A DNA stretch of 64,000 bases from Bacillus thuringiensis (GTDB lineage Bacteria; Bacillota; Bacilli; Bacillales; Bacillaceae_G), in the NCBI RefSeq assembly GCF_022095615.2, contig NZ_CP155559.1:1671501-1735500 (forward strand), in the 5' to 3' direction. Position 1 is the first letter of the stretch, and the number at the start of each line of letters is the position of its first letter. Below, piece by piece: positions 27,944 to 35,977 of the stretch. The notes under the pieces were generated by a model. The model made no database searches. It was given only the letters and a program-made list of their open reading frames with translations, and was not told where the DNA came from. A program made the position numbers and the translations under genes.

Positions 27944-28038
27944 CATGTATAAATAAATTTCAGCATTTTAAATTTGGGGATTTTGTTGTTCTATAGTACA
28001 TTAACAAGAGGGTTTCATTTCAAAGGGAGGATGAGGAA

Positions 28039-29307
28039 TTGTTAGATAAGGTGGGGGCTTTAGAGAGTAATCATATATATACAGAAGAAGAACAACAAAA
28101 ATTATACAAAAGAACATTACTAATCGTAAGCATTTCACAAATGTTCGGCGGGGCAGGGTTAGCTGCTGGAATTACAGTAGGTGCACTACTTGCGCAGCAA
28201 ATGCTTGGGACAGATGCATATGCAGGATTACCGGCTGCTATGTTTACATTGGGATCGGCGGTAGCAGCTTTCTTTGTTGGAAAGTTATCGCAAAAACATG
28301 GTCGTCGCATAGGACTTGCAGCAGGTTTTATAGTAGGTGGACTAGGGGCTATTGGAGTTGTATTAGCAGCTTTAACAAATAGTATTATTCTTTTACTAGT
28401 TTCTTTACTCATATATGGCGCGGGCACAGCTACGAATCTACAAGCGCGTTACGCTGGAACGGATTTAGCGAATAAGAAGCAAAGAGCAACCGCTGTTAGT
28501 ATTACGATGGTAATGACGACTTTTGGTGCAGTCGCAGGTCCAAATTTAGTAGGTGTAATGGGAAGGTTTGCTCATTCAATTGGAATTCCTGAACTTGCTG
28601 GCCCATTCATATTATCAGCAGCGGCGTTTATACTGGCGGGTCTTGTCCTTTTTGTTATGCTACGCCCAGATCCGTTACTTATTGCTAATATGATAGAAAC
28701 ATATAAACAAGAGCATACATATAAAGGGCAACCAGTAACAGAAGAAGCGAAAGAAAATAAAAGAGGCATTACGGTTGGAGCTATCGTAATGATACTTACA
28801 CAAATCGTGATGGTTGCGATTATGACGATGACTCCAGTTCATATGGGGCATCACGGTCATGCTTTAAGTGCAGTAGGACTTGTAATTGGTTTTCATGTAG
28901 GTGCAATGTATCTTCCATCTCTCGTTACGGGAATGTTAATTGATAAAATTGGAAGAACTACGATGAGTATAGCTGGCGGAGTAATTTTACTAGCAGCTGG
29001 TAGTATAGCTGCAATCGCGCCAAGTGATTCTTTAGTATTATTAATTGTTGCTTTGTCTTTACTTGGATTAGGATGGAACCTCGGTTTAATAAGTGGTACG
29101 GCTCAAATTGTTGATGCAACTATACCTTCCACACGTGCAAAAACACAAGGGAAGATAGATGTGTTTATTGCGCTAGCGGGAGCTTCAGGCGGAGCGATGT
29201 CAGGTATGGTAGTGGCGAATTCTAGCTATGCGGCATTGTCATTAGCTGGAGGAGTTTTAGCTTTCATGCTTATTCCTGTTGTGATATGGGCTCGGACAGG
29301 TAAATAA
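28039..29307 (+). CDS. MFS transporter (12 helices)
   Basis: A 422-residue major facilitator starting at TTG with GGGAGGATGAGGAA upstream. The N-terminal soluble stretch of about 25 residues is followed by helices such as GGAGLAAGITVGALLAQ, the FVGKLSQKHGRRIGL loop between helices 2 and 3, and a central cytoplasmic loop near residues 215-250. A histidine-rich PVHMGHHGHALS segment occurs around residue 270 and could bind metal or sense pH. The substrate is unknown. Monocistronic with a strong terminator. Confidence 0.85.
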   Translation: MLDKVGALESNHIYTEEEQQKLYKRTLLIVSISQMFGGAGLAAGITVGALLAQQMLGTDAYAGLPAAMFTLGSAVAAFFVGKLSQKHGRRIGLAAGFIVGGLGAIGVVLAALTNSIILLLVSLLIYGAGTATNLQARYAGTDLANKKQRATAVSITMVMTTFGAVAGPNLVGVMGRFAHSIGIPELAGPFILSAAAFILAGLVLFVMLRPDPLLIANMIETYKQEHTYKGQPVTEEAKENKRGITVGAIVMILTQIVMVAIMTMTPVHMGHHGHALSAVGLVIGFHVGAMYLPSLVTGMLIDKIGRTTMSIAGGVILLAAGSIAAIAPSDSLVLLIVALSLLGLGWNLGLISGTAQIVDATIPSTRAKTQGKIDVFIALAGASGGAMSGMVVANSSYAALSLAGGVLAFMLIPVVIWARTGK

Positions 29308-29316
29308 AATTAAGAT

Positions 29317-29369
29317 AAAAAAAGCTGCGTTCAAAGGGAGGTAACCAATCTTTGAATGCAGCTTTTTTG
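29317..29369. terminator. Terminator after MFS gene, convergent with fabH-like gene
   Basis: AAAAAAGCTGC-TTCAAAG and CTTTGAA-GCAGCTTTTTT around a loop of about 13 nt; A and T flanks allow use on both strands. Confidence 0.85.
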
Positions 29370-29394
29370 TAGTTAGTTGTATAAAAGAAAAATT

Positions 29395-30378
29395 TTAGTT
29401 TAAATCCCACTCCACAATAAGCCCTAAATGCGTAAGACCACCACCAAACCCGTATAGTAAAAGTGTGTCTCCATTATTTAATTTTCCTTTTTTTCTAGCT
29501 AAATCTAGAGCGAGTGGAATAGAGACAGAAGATGTATTCCCCATATATTCCACACTCGTTAATGTTTTTTGTATTGGAATTTGAGATTTTTCACAAATAG
29601 ATTCAATCATGCGTAAGTTAGCGCTATGAGGAATGAACCAGTCTATATCATCCTTTTGCATATTAGCGGTATGTAATAGTTCTTTTATACCTGCTGGCAC
29701 CGTACGTGTTGCCCATTTATATACTTCTCTCCCATTTTGCACGATTTTTTCATTTGTTTGCAGTCGGGTGTCATTCATAGTAGTAGATAAATTTGTTCTG
29801 TATAGATGAATTCCGCCGTCACCGTTTGTGCCCATATGATACGCGATAAAGCTTGGTTTGTTTTCATCTTTTTCTAATAAAATGGCTCCAGCACCATCAC
29901 CGAATAAAATACATGTCGTTCTATCGGTGTAATCAGTAACTTTTGATAATGTCTCTGTCGCTACGACAAGTACTTTTTTATGTGATCCAGAAGTAATCAA
30001 GCTATTACCGATGTGCAAGCCATATGTGAAACCAGCGCAAGTGGCATTTAAATCAAATGCCATTGTATGAGGTATGTTGAAGTATTGTTGTATTTGGCAA
30101 GCAACACTAGGGAAAACGTAGTCAGCAGTCGTTGTAGCGACGATGATACAGTCGATATCTTCTAAGTTCTTTTTAAATGTTGTACATAAATTTTCAATCG
30201 CGTTAATGGCTAAGTGTGAGGAGTATTCGTCTTTGCTCGCAATTCGTCTTTCCTTCATTCCTGTTCTTTGTACAATCCACTCATCATTCGTATCAATCAT
30301 TTTCTCTAAATCGTTATTAGATAATATTTGATTTGGAACATACGTACCAATTGCAGTAATACGAGATTTAGAATGCAT
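29395..30378 (-). CDS. fabH: Beta-ketoacyl-ACP synthase III (FabH)
   Basis: FabH condenses an acyl-CoA primer with malonyl-ACP to start fatty-acid synthesis. The 327-residue thiolase-fold protein has the catalytic triad: Cys in NATCAGF (about residue 113), His in IPHSAN (about 249) and Asn in YMGNTSS (about 278). VQRTGMKERRI is the usual N-terminal signature. It stands alone rather than beside fabF and is likely the second FabH copy of the genome (compare B. subtilis fabHB/yhfB), which would favour branched-chain primers. AGGAG precedes the ATG, and a FapR-like operator covers its promoter. Confidence 0.93.
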   Translation of the reverse strand: MHSKSRITAIGTYVPNQILSNNDLEKMIDTNDEWIVQRTGMKERRIASKDEYSSHLAINAIENLCTTFKKNLEDIDCIIVATTTADYVFPSVACQIQQYFNIPHTMAFDLNATCAGFTYGLHIGNSLITSGSHKKVLVVATETLSKVTDYTDRTTCILFGDGAGAILLEKDENKPSFIAYHMGTNGDGGIHLYRTNLSTTMNDTRLQTNEKIVQNGREVYKWATRTVPAGIKELLHTANMQKDDIDWFIPHSANLRMIESICEKSQIPIQKTLTSVEYMGNTSSVSIPLALDLARKKGKLNNGDTLLLYGFGGGLTHLGLIVEWDLN

Positions 30379-30400
30379 AGGAACATCTCCTAACTTATTT

Positions 30401-30439
30401 TTATAACCTGATACTAATATCAGGTTATAAAAATGTCAA
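30401..30439 (-). promoter_or_regulatory. fabH promoter with FapR-like operator
   Basis: On the minus strand TTGACA (30434-30439) and TAGTAT (30411-30416) have a 17-nt spacer. A palindrome at 30401-30430 (arms TTATAACCTGATA and TATCAGGTTATAA) covers the -10 and spacer. Its first 17 bases on the plus strand, TTATAACCTGATACTAA, match the FapR consensus as I remember it at 15 of 17 positions. FapR represses fab genes until malonyl-CoA rises. Confidence 0.65.
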
Positions 30440-30559
30440 TAAAGATTTTTTGTTTGTAAAAATCATTATATTTTAATAAAACGAAAAGGAATTTGAGGAG
30501 TGATGTCCAAATAATATACGGAAAGCTTCGAAAATTGATTATGAAGGGGTTTGAGATTC

Positions 30560-31108
30560 TTGAAAAGAATCGTATATGTATTGTCTCTAGTTTTAATTTG
30601 CAGCCTTACTTATTTTATTTTACCAGAGAAGTCTTACGCTTGTGAGTGTGTGAAAGCATCACCAGAAGAGAAGTTACAAAACAATGATGTAGTGTTTGAA
30701 GGTAAGGTATTAGAGGTTCAAGAGAAGGACGGAAAAATGAAAACATTATTTGAAGTGAAGAGAATTTGGAAAGGGACAAGCTCTTCGCAAGTGATTGTAT
30801 ATACAAGTTTTAATAGTTGTACATTTCCTTTTTCAGAGGGAGGAGAGTACTTAGTCTTTTCTTCTTATAGAGGAGAGGAAAACTTAGAGACATCTATGTG
30901 TAGTGGAACGAAGAGATTAGATGAGGCAGGAGCGGACAAAGTTGCTTTAAGTCAAATTGCAAAAGAATCTGTTCCGACGAAGAAAGTCGATTTAAAAGGT
31001 GGCATGTTGAACGGCCTAAGCTGGTGGCAAGTTGTTACTCTTTCTGTAGGTCTTTTACTGATAGTAGTTCTTGTGATTTTTAGTGTAAGAAGAACGCGCA
31101 AAAAATGA
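30560..31108 (+). CDS. Secreted/anchored TIMP-like (netrin-type) domain protein
   Basis: A 182-residue exported protein. I start it at TTG 30560 (MKRIVYVLSLVL), 10 nt after GAAGGGG; a TTG at 30551 is too close to that site. A signal peptide ends at KSYAC, and the mature N-terminus begins CECVK, as in the tissue-inhibitor-of-metalloproteinase/netrin fold, whose first Cys is free. More Cys residues occur at NSCTF and SMCSG, consistent with disulfides. A C-terminal helix (about 148-172) and RRTRKK tail tether it to the membrane. Bacterial homologues have no settled function. Confidence 0.78.
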   Translation: MKRIVYVLSLVLICSLTYFILPEKSYACECVKASPEEKLQNNDVVFEGKVLEVQEKDGKMKTLFEVKRIWKGTSSSQVIVYTSFNSCTFPFSEGGEYLVFSSYRGEENLETSMCSGTKRLDEAGADKVALSQIAKESVPTKKVDLKGGMLNGLSWWQVVTLSVGLLLIVVLVIFSVRRTRKK

Positions 31109-31162
31109 CGATTAAAGTAAATATATAAGGATTTTCTTTCTGTTTCTATAGGTGGTTTAATC

Positions 31163-31191
31163 TTGTGAAAGCGAATTACTTATGCTACACT
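31163..31191 (+). promoter_or_regulatory. hflX promoter
   Basis: TTGTGA at 31163-31168 and TACACT at 31186-31191 with a 17-nt spacer; start of transcription near 31198. Confidence 0.55.
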
Positions 31192-31224
31192 TTATGTAAC
31201 TTAAAATGAACGGAGGGGCTTCCT

Positions 31225-31266
31225 TTGATCTTAATCAGATTACGTCTCAATACTTTGTGCCAATAA
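31225..31266 (+). CDS. 13-residue leader peptide of hflX, ErmD-leader-like
   Basis: GGAGGGG (31212-31218) lies 6 nt before a TTG start, giving MILIRLRLNTLCQ and then TAA. The Arg-Leu-Arg motif near residues 5-7, followed by a TL-x-Q ending, closely parallels the ErmD leader peptide (MTHSMRLRFPTLNQ, from memory), in which the ribosome stalls at RLR when a macrolide is bound. This suggests drug-dependent stalling that exposes an antiterminator. Translation and stalling are inferred, not shown. Confidence 0.65.
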   Translation: MILIRLRLNTLCQ

Positions 31267-31355
31267 TTGAATAGCGCTCAAAGGCTCTGTCTGTGTACAG
31301 AGTGAACGGGATTGGTCTGCCTATTTTAAAGGAACCCTTTATTAAGCTTATATGT

Positions 31356-31394
31356 GAAAAAGAGGGAGGGACGAATACGCCCTCTTTTTGTTTT
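31356..31394 (+). terminator. First (attenuator) terminator in hflX leader
   Basis: AAAAGAGGG and CCCTCTTTTT around a 13-nt loop with a following T-rich run, 90 nt after the leader peptide stop. Confidence 0.85.
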
Positions 31395-31531
31395 GCCTTT
31401 ATAAATAGAATGGGATCGTATAGGTGAACACTTATTGTGGATACGTATATGATCTTGGGACTTTTTGACTATGAGATAGGATGAAAGCACAGCTTTCTTC
31501 TATTTCTTTGGTGAACCCTTATCCGTTTACG

Positions 31532-31564
31532 AAAACACAGGCAGCGACCTGTGTTTTTTATTTT
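31532..31564 (+). terminator. Second terminator in hflX leader
   Basis: AAACACAGG and CCTGTGTTT around CAGCGA, followed by TTTATTTT, 28 nt before the hflX start. It is too close to hflX to end an unrelated transcript and so probably also regulates it. Confidence 0.82.
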
Positions 31565-31591
31565 ACGTAATCGAAATGGAGGAATAAATAT

Positions 31592-32851
31592 ATGGAAGAA
31601 TTATTACAAAGAGCAGTTTTAGTTGGAGTAAATTTAGGTAATGAAGATGATTTTGCATATTCGATGGAAGAGCTAACGAATCTTGCAGAAGCTTGTGATG
31701 TAGAGGTAATTGGACAAGTGACGCAAAATTTACAACGTGTAAATCCATCCCATTATATTGGAAAAGGAAAGATTGAAGAAGTAGCTGCCTATGTAAATGA
31801 AGTAGATGCGAATATGGTAATCTTTAATGACGAATTATCTCCTTCACAAATTCGGAATTTAGAAGCGGATTTAGATTGTAAAGTTATTGATCGTACCATT
31901 TTAATTTTAGATATTTTTGCGCAACGTGCGAAAACGAAAGAAGCGCAGCTACAAGTAGAAGTAGCTCATCTTCAGTATATGATGCCTCGTTTAATCGGTC
32001 TTCGTGAATCGTTAGGAAGACAGAGTGGAGGTGTTGGTACGAAAAATAAAGGTGTCGGTGAAAAAAAGTTAGAGTTAGACCGTCGTAAAATTGAAGAGCA
32101 GATTTCAGTATTAAATAAAGACCTAGAAGCACTTGTTGCACAACGTCAAACGCAGCGAAAGCAACGTAAGAAAAATGAAGTACCAGTTGTAGCATTAGTA
32201 GGTTATACGAACGCAGGAAAGTCAACGACGATGAATGCGATGCTTGAAATTTATAATGGTACAGAAGAAAAACAAGTATTTGAAAAAGATATGTTATTCG
32301 CGACATTAGAAACATCTGTGCGAAATATTGATTTGCCAGATAACAAATCATTTTTATTAACGGATACAGTTGGATTTGTAAGTAAATTACCGCATCACCT
32401 TGTGAAAGCATTCCGTTCAACTTTAGAAGAAGTAGCGGAAGCGGACCTACTTATTCACGTTGTAGATTACGCAAATCCAAATTATGAACAGTTAATTGAT
32501 ATTACAAATGAAACGTTAAAGAAAATTGGAGTAGAAAATATCCCAACCATTTATGCCTATAACAAATCGGATATGGTAGATGTTGAAATTCCGAAAGTAC
32601 AAGAAGAACGCGTTTATTTGTCAGCGAAGAAACATGTTGGGATAGAAGAGCTTGTCGAAATGATTCGTTCACACATCTATAAAGAGTATACGAAGTGTGA
32701 AATGTTAATTCCGTATGATCAAGGACAGGTAGTTTCTTATTTCAATAACTATGCGCATGTTTTATCTACAAGTTATGAAAACGAAGGTACGAAACTAGAA
32801 GTAGAATGTAAGACGAGTGATTACGAAAAGTATAAGCGTTTTGCAATTTAA
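31592..32851 (+). CDS. hflX: GTPase HflX, ribosome-splitting/rescue factor
   Basis: HflX is a TRAFAC GTPase that splits stalled 70S ribosomes and is linked to heat and antibiotic stress. The 419-residue protein has the N-terminal HflX domain (about 25-110, with NPSHYIGKGKIEEV), a coiled linker (150-195) starting after GLRESLGRQSGGVGTKNKGVGEKKLE, and the G domain: G1 GYTNAGKST near 205, G3 DTVGFVSKLPHHLVKAFRSTLEE and G4 YNKSD. GGAGG lies about 10 nt before the ATG. The leader with a stalling-type peptide and two terminators fits antibiotic-induced expression, as I recall reported for Listeria hflX. Confidence 0.95.
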   Translation: MEELLQRAVLVGVNLGNEDDFAYSMEELTNLAEACDVEVIGQVTQNLQRVNPSHYIGKGKIEEVAAYVNEVDANMVIFNDELSPSQIRNLEADLDCKVIDRTILILDIFAQRAKTKEAQLQVEVAHLQYMMPRLIGLRESLGRQSGGVGTKNKGVGEKKLELDRRKIEEQISVLNKDLEALVAQRQTQRKQRKKNEVPVVALVGYTNAGKSTTMNAMLEIYNGTEEKQVFEKDMLFATLETSVRNIDLPDNKSFLLTDTVGFVSKLPHHLVKAFRSTLEEVAEADLLIHVVDYANPNYEQLIDITNETLKKIGVENIPTIYAYNKSDMVDVEIPKVQEERVYLSAKKHVGIEELVEMIRSHIYKEYTKCEMLIPYDQGQVVSYFNNYAHVLSTSYENEGTKLEVECKTSDYEKYKRFAI

Positions 32852-32852
32852 T

Positions 32853-32893
32853 AAAAAATGCGATCCTAATATATGTTAGGATCGCATTTTTCT
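32853..32893. terminator. Bidirectional terminator between hflX and the OppA-like gene
   Basis: AAAAATGCGATCCTAA and TTAGGATCGCATTTTT, a 16-bp stem around TATATG. Confidence 0.9.
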
Positions 32894-34533
32894 TATTCTG
32901 TAATAGAGGCCCATTTATAAGAATAAATTCCTGCAAATGGACGAATAACAACACCTTTTACTGTTGGACGTTCTAAATATACAAGTCCTGATTGGAAGAT
33001 TGGAGCGATAGCTGCATCATCTTCAAGTAAGATTTTCTCTGCATCTTGGAACGCTTTCCAACGTGCTGGTAAATCAGTTGCTAAAGTAGAGCTCGTTTTC
33101 TCAATTAATTCGTCGTATTGTTTGTTTGAATAGCTCATCTTATTAAACGGTCCATCAGTGACAAACATATTTAAGAATGTTGTAGGATCAGGATAATCTG
33201 GTCCCCATGTAGAAAGTGAAATTTCATAGTCACCATTTCCTTCACGATCTAAAAATGCTTTTACTGGAAGGGGCTGTAATGTGATTTTTAATCCAGGTAA
33301 GTTTTTCTCCAATTCACCTTTTAAAAACTCGCTAATTTTTTTATCGTTAGACTCATCAGTTGTTATGATTGAAAGAGAAGCGTTTTGTAAATTTGTTTCT
33401 TTTTTCGCAGTTTCCCATAGTGTTTTAGCTTCTTTCACATTTGTTTCTACTTTTACATTACTTGTACTGCGAAAATCTTTATTATCAGGTCCTTTTACAA
33501 ATCCTTTCGGAACGAATGCATTCGCAGGTATAGAACCATTATTTAAAATCGTTGTAGCGATTCCTTGTTTATCAAAAGCTAGCGAAATAGCTTTTCGAGC
33601 GTTTTTGTTAGCTAATAAAGAATTTTTTTGGCTAAATCGGAAAAATGTCATAGAAGGGCGTTCCATTTTCTTTAAGCTCGGATCTTTTTGATATTTATCA
33701 ACAAACTCTGAATTAATCGTAATTCGGTCTACTTGTTTGCTTTCAAATAAATTAACGGCTGTTGAAGTATCTTTTACGATATTTACATTAATTTCATTTA
33801 ACTTCACATTTTTATTATCCCAGTAGTTCGGATTTTTTGTCATTTTATAACTTGTGTCATGTTTCCATTCACTTAATTGGAACGGCCCGTTATACACTAC
33901 ATTTGCAGCTTCAAGTCCGTAATTTTTCCCCTGCGCTTCTACAACCTTTTGGTTTTGAGGATAAAATGTTGCAAATCCCATTAACCCTAAAAAGTATGGA
34001 ACAGGGTGTTCTAACTGCACTTCAAGCGTTTTATTATCAATCGCCTTTACACCAAATGAATCAATTGGTAATTCTTTTTTATTTATTTTTTCTGCATTTT
34101 TAATATCGAACATAATATGTGCGTATTCAGAAGCAGTTTCTGGATTTACGGCACGTTTCCATGCGTATTCAAAATCATGAGCAGTCACTAGATCGCCATT
34201 TGACCATTTTGAATCGTGTAATGTAAATGTATATGTTTTTCCGTCTTCGCTCAGTTTGTATGATTCAGCTGCCGCAGGAACAGGTTTATTGTCAGGGCCA
34301 GGCATATATAATCCTTCCATTACGTTGTTTAATGCAGCGTAAGAAAACCCATCGGTTGCGATAGACGAATCAAGTGTAGAAATTTCCCCAGCTTCTACAA
34401 TATTTAATACGCGTTTTGAAGATTCTTTTTTCTTTTCCCCGGTAGTTGTTGTCTCTTGTTTTTGACCACATGCTGTTAAAAAAATAGATAATGTGATTGA
34501 GAGTGCAACGATTCCTTTAGTTTTTTTCTTCAT
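32893..34533 (-). CDS. Oligopeptide ABC transporter substrate-binding lipoprotein (OppA-like)
   Basis: A 546-residue SBP_bac_5 protein. I start it at 34533 (MKKKTKG) because GGGAAGG lies 9 nt upstream; earlier ATGs overlap that site. The lipobox LTAC puts the lipidated Cys at residue 22. The body has the family pattern GLYMPGPDNKPVPAAAESYKLSEDGKTYTFTLHDSKWSNGDLVTAHDFEYAWKR, quoted here only in part: GDLVTAHDFEYAWKR. No permease or ATPase genes are adjacent, so it is an orphan receptor that presumably works with an Opp system elsewhere. B. cereus-group genomes carry many such paralogues; peptide pheromone binding is possible but not shown. Confidence 0.9.
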   Translation of the reverse strand: MKKKTKGIVALSITLSIFLTACGQKQETTTTGEKKKESSKRVLNIVEAGEISTLDSSIATDGFSYAALNNVMEGLYMPGPDNKPVPAAAESYKLSEDGKTYTFTLHDSKWSNGDLVTAHDFEYAWKRAVNPETASEYAHIMFDIKNAEKINKKELPIDSFGVKAIDNKTLEVQLEHPVPYFLGLMGFATFYPQNQKVVEAQGKNYGLEAANVVYNGPFQLSEWKHDTSYKMTKNPNYWDNKNVKLNEINVNIVKDTSTAVNLFESKQVDRITINSEFVDKYQKDPSLKKMERPSMTFFRFSQKNSLLANKNARKAISLAFDKQGIATTILNNGSIPANAFVPKGFVKGPDNKDFRSTSNVKVETNVKEAKTLWETAKKETNLQNASLSIITTDESNDKKISEFLKGELEKNLPGLKITLQPLPVKAFLDREGNGDYEISLSTWGPDYPDPTTFLNMFVTDGPFNKMSYSNKQYDELIEKTSSTLATDLPARWKAFQDAEKILLEDDAAIAPIFQSGLVYLERPTVKGVVIRPFAGIYSYKWASITE

Positions 34534-34699
34534 AGTTGTCATCCTTCCCTTCATCTCTGTCCTAGTATAAAAGAAAATATAGAAAATTTCTATAAATAAA
34601 TCCGATAAAACGTATAGAAAAAATATATTATGTAAGAAGTGATATTTCTGGAAAAAGAAATGAAACCAGTATAGAATATAAATGTTTCAAAAGTCAGAA

Positions 34700-34722
34700 T
34701 TTATTACACCTACTGTAATAAA
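34700..34722 (+). promoter_or_regulatory. 23-bp palindrome upstream of the MFS/cysteine-synthase pair
   Basis: TTTATTACA and TGTAATAAA form perfect 9-bp arms around CCTAC. It lies 33 bp before the MFS start codon, a typical operator position. The cognate regulator is not encoded next to it. Confidence 0.55.
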
Positions 34723-34755
34723 TATATATTTTGTACAGGAAGGAGAGATTCATAT

Positions 34756-35967
34756 ATGCAGGCAGTTTCGAAAAAAAATACAATGGAAACACCGACGATA
34801 TATCGAATACTATTTGCGATTAGTTTCGGTCATTTTTTAAATGACTCGATGCAAGCAGTTGTGCCGGCGTTGTTTCCTATTTTGGAAAAAACGATGAATT
34901 TATCCTATATGCAAGTAGGATGGATTGCGTTTGCATTAAATATGACGTCATCGATTATGCAACCGGTTTTTGGTATGTATTCGGATAAGAAGCCATCACC
35001 ATTTTTATTACCGCTTGGTATGTTTTCGAGTATGCTTGGGATGATTGGACTTGCTTTTGCACCGAACTTTATTATTGTTATTATTTCTGTTTTATTTATC
35101 GGATTAGGTTCCGCAGTCTTCCATCCAGAAGGTGCTCGCGTTGCTTATATGGCGGCAGGGGCAAAACGAGGTTTAGCACAAGCGATTTATCAAGTGGGAG
35201 GAAATACAGGGAATTCCCTAGCTCCTATTTTTACAGCATTAATTTTCGTTCCGCTCGGCCAAATTGGCTCTTTAGGTTTTACAGCTTTTGCAGCAGTAGG
35301 AATTGTATTATTAATTTTCGTATCAAATTGGTATAGGAATGAATTAGCAACTGGCGCTGTGAGAAGAAAAAAGAGGGCTGCGCTTGAGGCGGAAAATGCG
35401 ATTGTAAGTACACATATTAAATTTGTTATTCTACTTCTTGTTTTTCTTACTTTTGTACGTTCTTGGTACGGTGCTGGTATCGGGAATTTTTATCAATTTT
35501 ACTTAATTGAACATTACGGTTTATCTATAAAAAATGCCCAGTATTTCGTATTCGCATTTATGATTGCCGGTGTATTAGGAACTTTCTTTGGTGGACCGTT
35601 AGCAGATCGATTTGGAAAGAAAACAATTATTGTATTTTCAATGCTAGGTTCGGCGCCACTTGCCCTGTTATTACCTCATGTTTCGCTCGTGTGGGTCGTA
35701 CCGCTATTTTTATGTATTGGTTTTATTAGTTCAAGTAGTTTTAGTGTAATTGTTGTTTATGCGCAAGAGCTTGTTCCTGGAAAAGTAGGAATGGTATCTG
35801 GATTAATTGTAGGACTTGCGTTTGGACTGGGCGCTTTAGGTTCTGTAATTCTTGGGAAATTAGCTGATATATATAGTCTACAATTCATTATGTTACTATG
35901 TAGTTGTCTACCATTAATTGGACTTACTTCTTGGTTATTACCAAGTGATAAGAAAACGATAGAATAG
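34756..35967 (+). CDS. MFS transporter, fosmidomycin-resistance (Fsr)-like
   Basis: A 403-residue, 12-helix transporter. The start FAISFGHFLNDSMQAVVPALFPIL and the segment FHPEGARVAYMAAGAKRGLAQAIYQVGGNTG, especially FHPEGA and GGNTG, are characteristic of the Fsr branch of the major facilitators, whose known member exports fosmidomycin. AGGAAGGAGAG precedes the ATG. Its stop is 10 nt before a cysteine-synthase gene, so the two form an operon and the natural substrate may be a sulfur-containing metabolite such as a cysteine derivative; this is inference. Confidence 0.85.
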   Translation: MQAVSKKNTMETPTIYRILFAISFGHFLNDSMQAVVPALFPILEKTMNLSYMQVGWIAFALNMTSSIMQPVFGMYSDKKPSPFLLPLGMFSSMLGMIGLAFAPNFIIVIISVLFIGLGSAVFHPEGARVAYMAAGAKRGLAQAIYQVGGNTGNSLAPIFTALIFVPLGQIGSLGFTAFAAVGIVLLIFVSNWYRNELATGAVRRKKRAALEAENAIVSTHIKFVILLLVFLTFVRSWYGAGIGNFYQFYLIEHYGLSIKNAQYFVFAFMIAGVLGTFFGGPLADRFGKKTIIVFSMLGSAPLALLLPHVSLVWVVPLFLCIGFISSSSFSVIVVYAQELVPGKVGMVSGLIVGLAFGLGALGSVILGKLADIYSLQFIMLLCSCLPLIGLTSWLLPSDKKTIE

Positions 35968-35977
35968 GGGATGCACT

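Larger units (their letters stand above)
31109..31591 (+). promoter_or_regulatory. Long attenuator leader of hflX (promoter, uORF, two terminators)
   Basis: The 483-bp gap before hflX holds an ordered set of signals: a promoter TTGTGA/TACACT with 17-nt spacer (31163-31191), a ribosome site and 13-codon frame (31225-31266), hairpins, a first terminator (31356-31394), an imperfect stem (31414-31454), and a second terminator (31532-31564) before the hflX ribosome site GGAGG. Full-length transcripts would have to pass two terminators, so hflX should be induced by antitermination. Confidence 0.75.

Noticed and set aside
31481..31570. 29-codon frame overlapping the second hflX terminator
   Set aside because: AGG abuts the ATG with no spacing, so translation is doubtful; noted only as part of the leader.
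31884..32420. 178-codon frame antisense to hflX
   Set aside because: It lies wholly inside a well-identified gene, shows low-complexity composition and has no start signals.
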